Shown piece after piece: positions 6,199 to 6,652 of a stretch of 6,652 nucleotides of DNA. The stretch comes from Planctomycetaceae bacterium. GTDB lineage: Bacteria; Planctomycetota; Planctomycetia; Planctomycetales; Planctomycetaceae. Position 1 is the first letter of the stretch. Each line of letters starts with the position of its first letter. The position numbers and the translations under genes were made by a program. The notes under the pieces are model-generated. The model had not been told where the DNA came from. It did no database searches and saw nothing but the letters and a program-made list of their open reading frames with translations. Where the stretch lies: the NCBI GenBank assembly GCA_015487825.1, contig WFOZ01000985.1, forward strand, positions 1 through 6,652, given 5' to 3'.

Positions 6199-6576
6199 AT
6201 GTCGAAACGAGTTTTATCCATTGGTCAGTGTGTGCCGGATGACGGGGCAATTTTACGTTTTTTATCCACTCATTTTGATATCCAGATGGTTCGTGCTGTC
6301 GATGAACAAGACGCACTGGCTCGTATCCGCACAGAACCATATGATCTGATTCTCGTCAACCGAAAGCTGGATATTGACCACAGCGATGGTCTGGGAGTCA
6401 TTCGCTCAATCCAGGCAGATCCTGATATTAACACGACTCCTGTGATGCTGGTTTCCAACTATCCGGATGCCCAGGAAAAAGCGATTCAGATTGGGGCCGA
6501 AATGGGGTTCGGCAAAATGGAATACAATAAGGCTGAAGTGATCGAACGACTCGGGAAATTTCTAAAAGATGATTAG
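6199..6576 (+). CDS. Stand-alone receiver-like protein lacking the phosphoacceptor Asp
   Basis: The product is 125 residues, the length of one response-regulator receiver (REC) domain with no output domain. The fold pattern is visible: VLSIGQ (5-10) as strand 1, DEQDALARIRTEPYDLILVN (35-54) covering helix 2 and strand 3, DGLGVIRSIQ (63-72), PVMLVSN (81-87) as strand 4, AIQIGAEMGFGK (95-106) with the conserved GA and Lys106 positions. The phosphorylated Asp at the end of strand 3 is Asn54 (codon AAC). The acidic pair that binds Mg2+ after strand 1 is Gly9-Gln10. Ser86 fills the conserved Thr/Ser place. Classical phosphotransfer is therefore not expected; a phosphorylation-independent partner-binding role is inferred. 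No Shine-Dalgarno is seen before the ATG. It is divergent from the transporter gene, with no evidence that it regulates it. A DNA-binding role is unlikely without an output domain. Confidence 0.85.
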   Translation: MSKRVLSIGQCVPDDGAILRFLSTHFDIQMVRAVDEQDALARIRTEPYDLILVNRKLDIDHSDGLGVIRSIQADPDINTTPVMLVSNYPDAQEKAIQIGAEMGFGKMEYNKAEVIERLGKFLKDD

Positions 6577-6652
6577 CTATCGCAGAGCTTCCTGTTTTCT
6601 TCTGTCATCAGAGAACGAATTGAAATAACTTATGAACGCATACAATAATTCC

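Noticed and set aside
6137..6349. Rightward open frame starting in the leader of the receiver-like gene
   Set aside because: It overlaps the receiver-like gene in a different frame, lacks any recognisable domain and has no ribosome binding site.
6632..6652. ATG followed by six open codons at the right edge as the start of another gene
   Set aside because: Seven codons are too few to judge and there is no Shine-Dalgarno upstream, so it cannot be told from chance.

Overview
The window looks like a piece of a planctomycete chromosome with moderate G+C, possibly a Gimesia/Rubinisphaera-type organism. This is an inference from gene content: a secreted neutral-ceramidase-family protein fused to a LamG domain, transporters carrying large soluble insertions, a stand-alone degenerate receiver protein and weak Shine-Dalgarno signals. 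No rRNA, tRNA or marker gene is present to confirm it.

Layout. Three genes read leftward, in transcription order: a sodium:solute symporter (SSS) family transporter (5836 to 3710), a secreted ceramidase-family hydrolase with a C-terminal LamG domain (3597 to 1447), and a GntP-family permease (1199 to beyond the left edge, C-terminus missing). The gaps between them are 112 and 247 bases, so a single transcript is possible but not shown. Transcribed divergently from the symporter, across a 362-base intergenic region, is a small single-domain receiver-like protein (6199-6576) that has lost the phosphoacceptor aspartate. The last 76 bases hold no gene I can support.

How the genes may work together (inference). 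The hydrolase would act outside the cytoplasmic membrane and the two permeases would import products or related solutes. The substrate cannot be named. The hydrolase keeps the zinc ligands of neutral ceramidases but has Trp where the catalytic Ser is expected, so a ceramide substrate is doubtful. Both permeases, from unrelated families, carry an extra soluble block of roughly 110-135 residues between membrane helices, which is the most unusual shared property of the cluster.

Non-coding highlights. A 74-bp miniature inverted-repeat element (5980-6053) has 13-bp perfect terminal repeats starting GTAA and a perfect 8-bp target duplication, the pattern of IS66-type insertion. A diverged relative appears to lie in the leader of the hydrolase gene (about 3610-3696). 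A perfect 14-bp-arm palindrome (1397-1426) sits just downstream of the hydrolase gene and resembles a dispersed intergenic repeat more than an intrinsic terminator.
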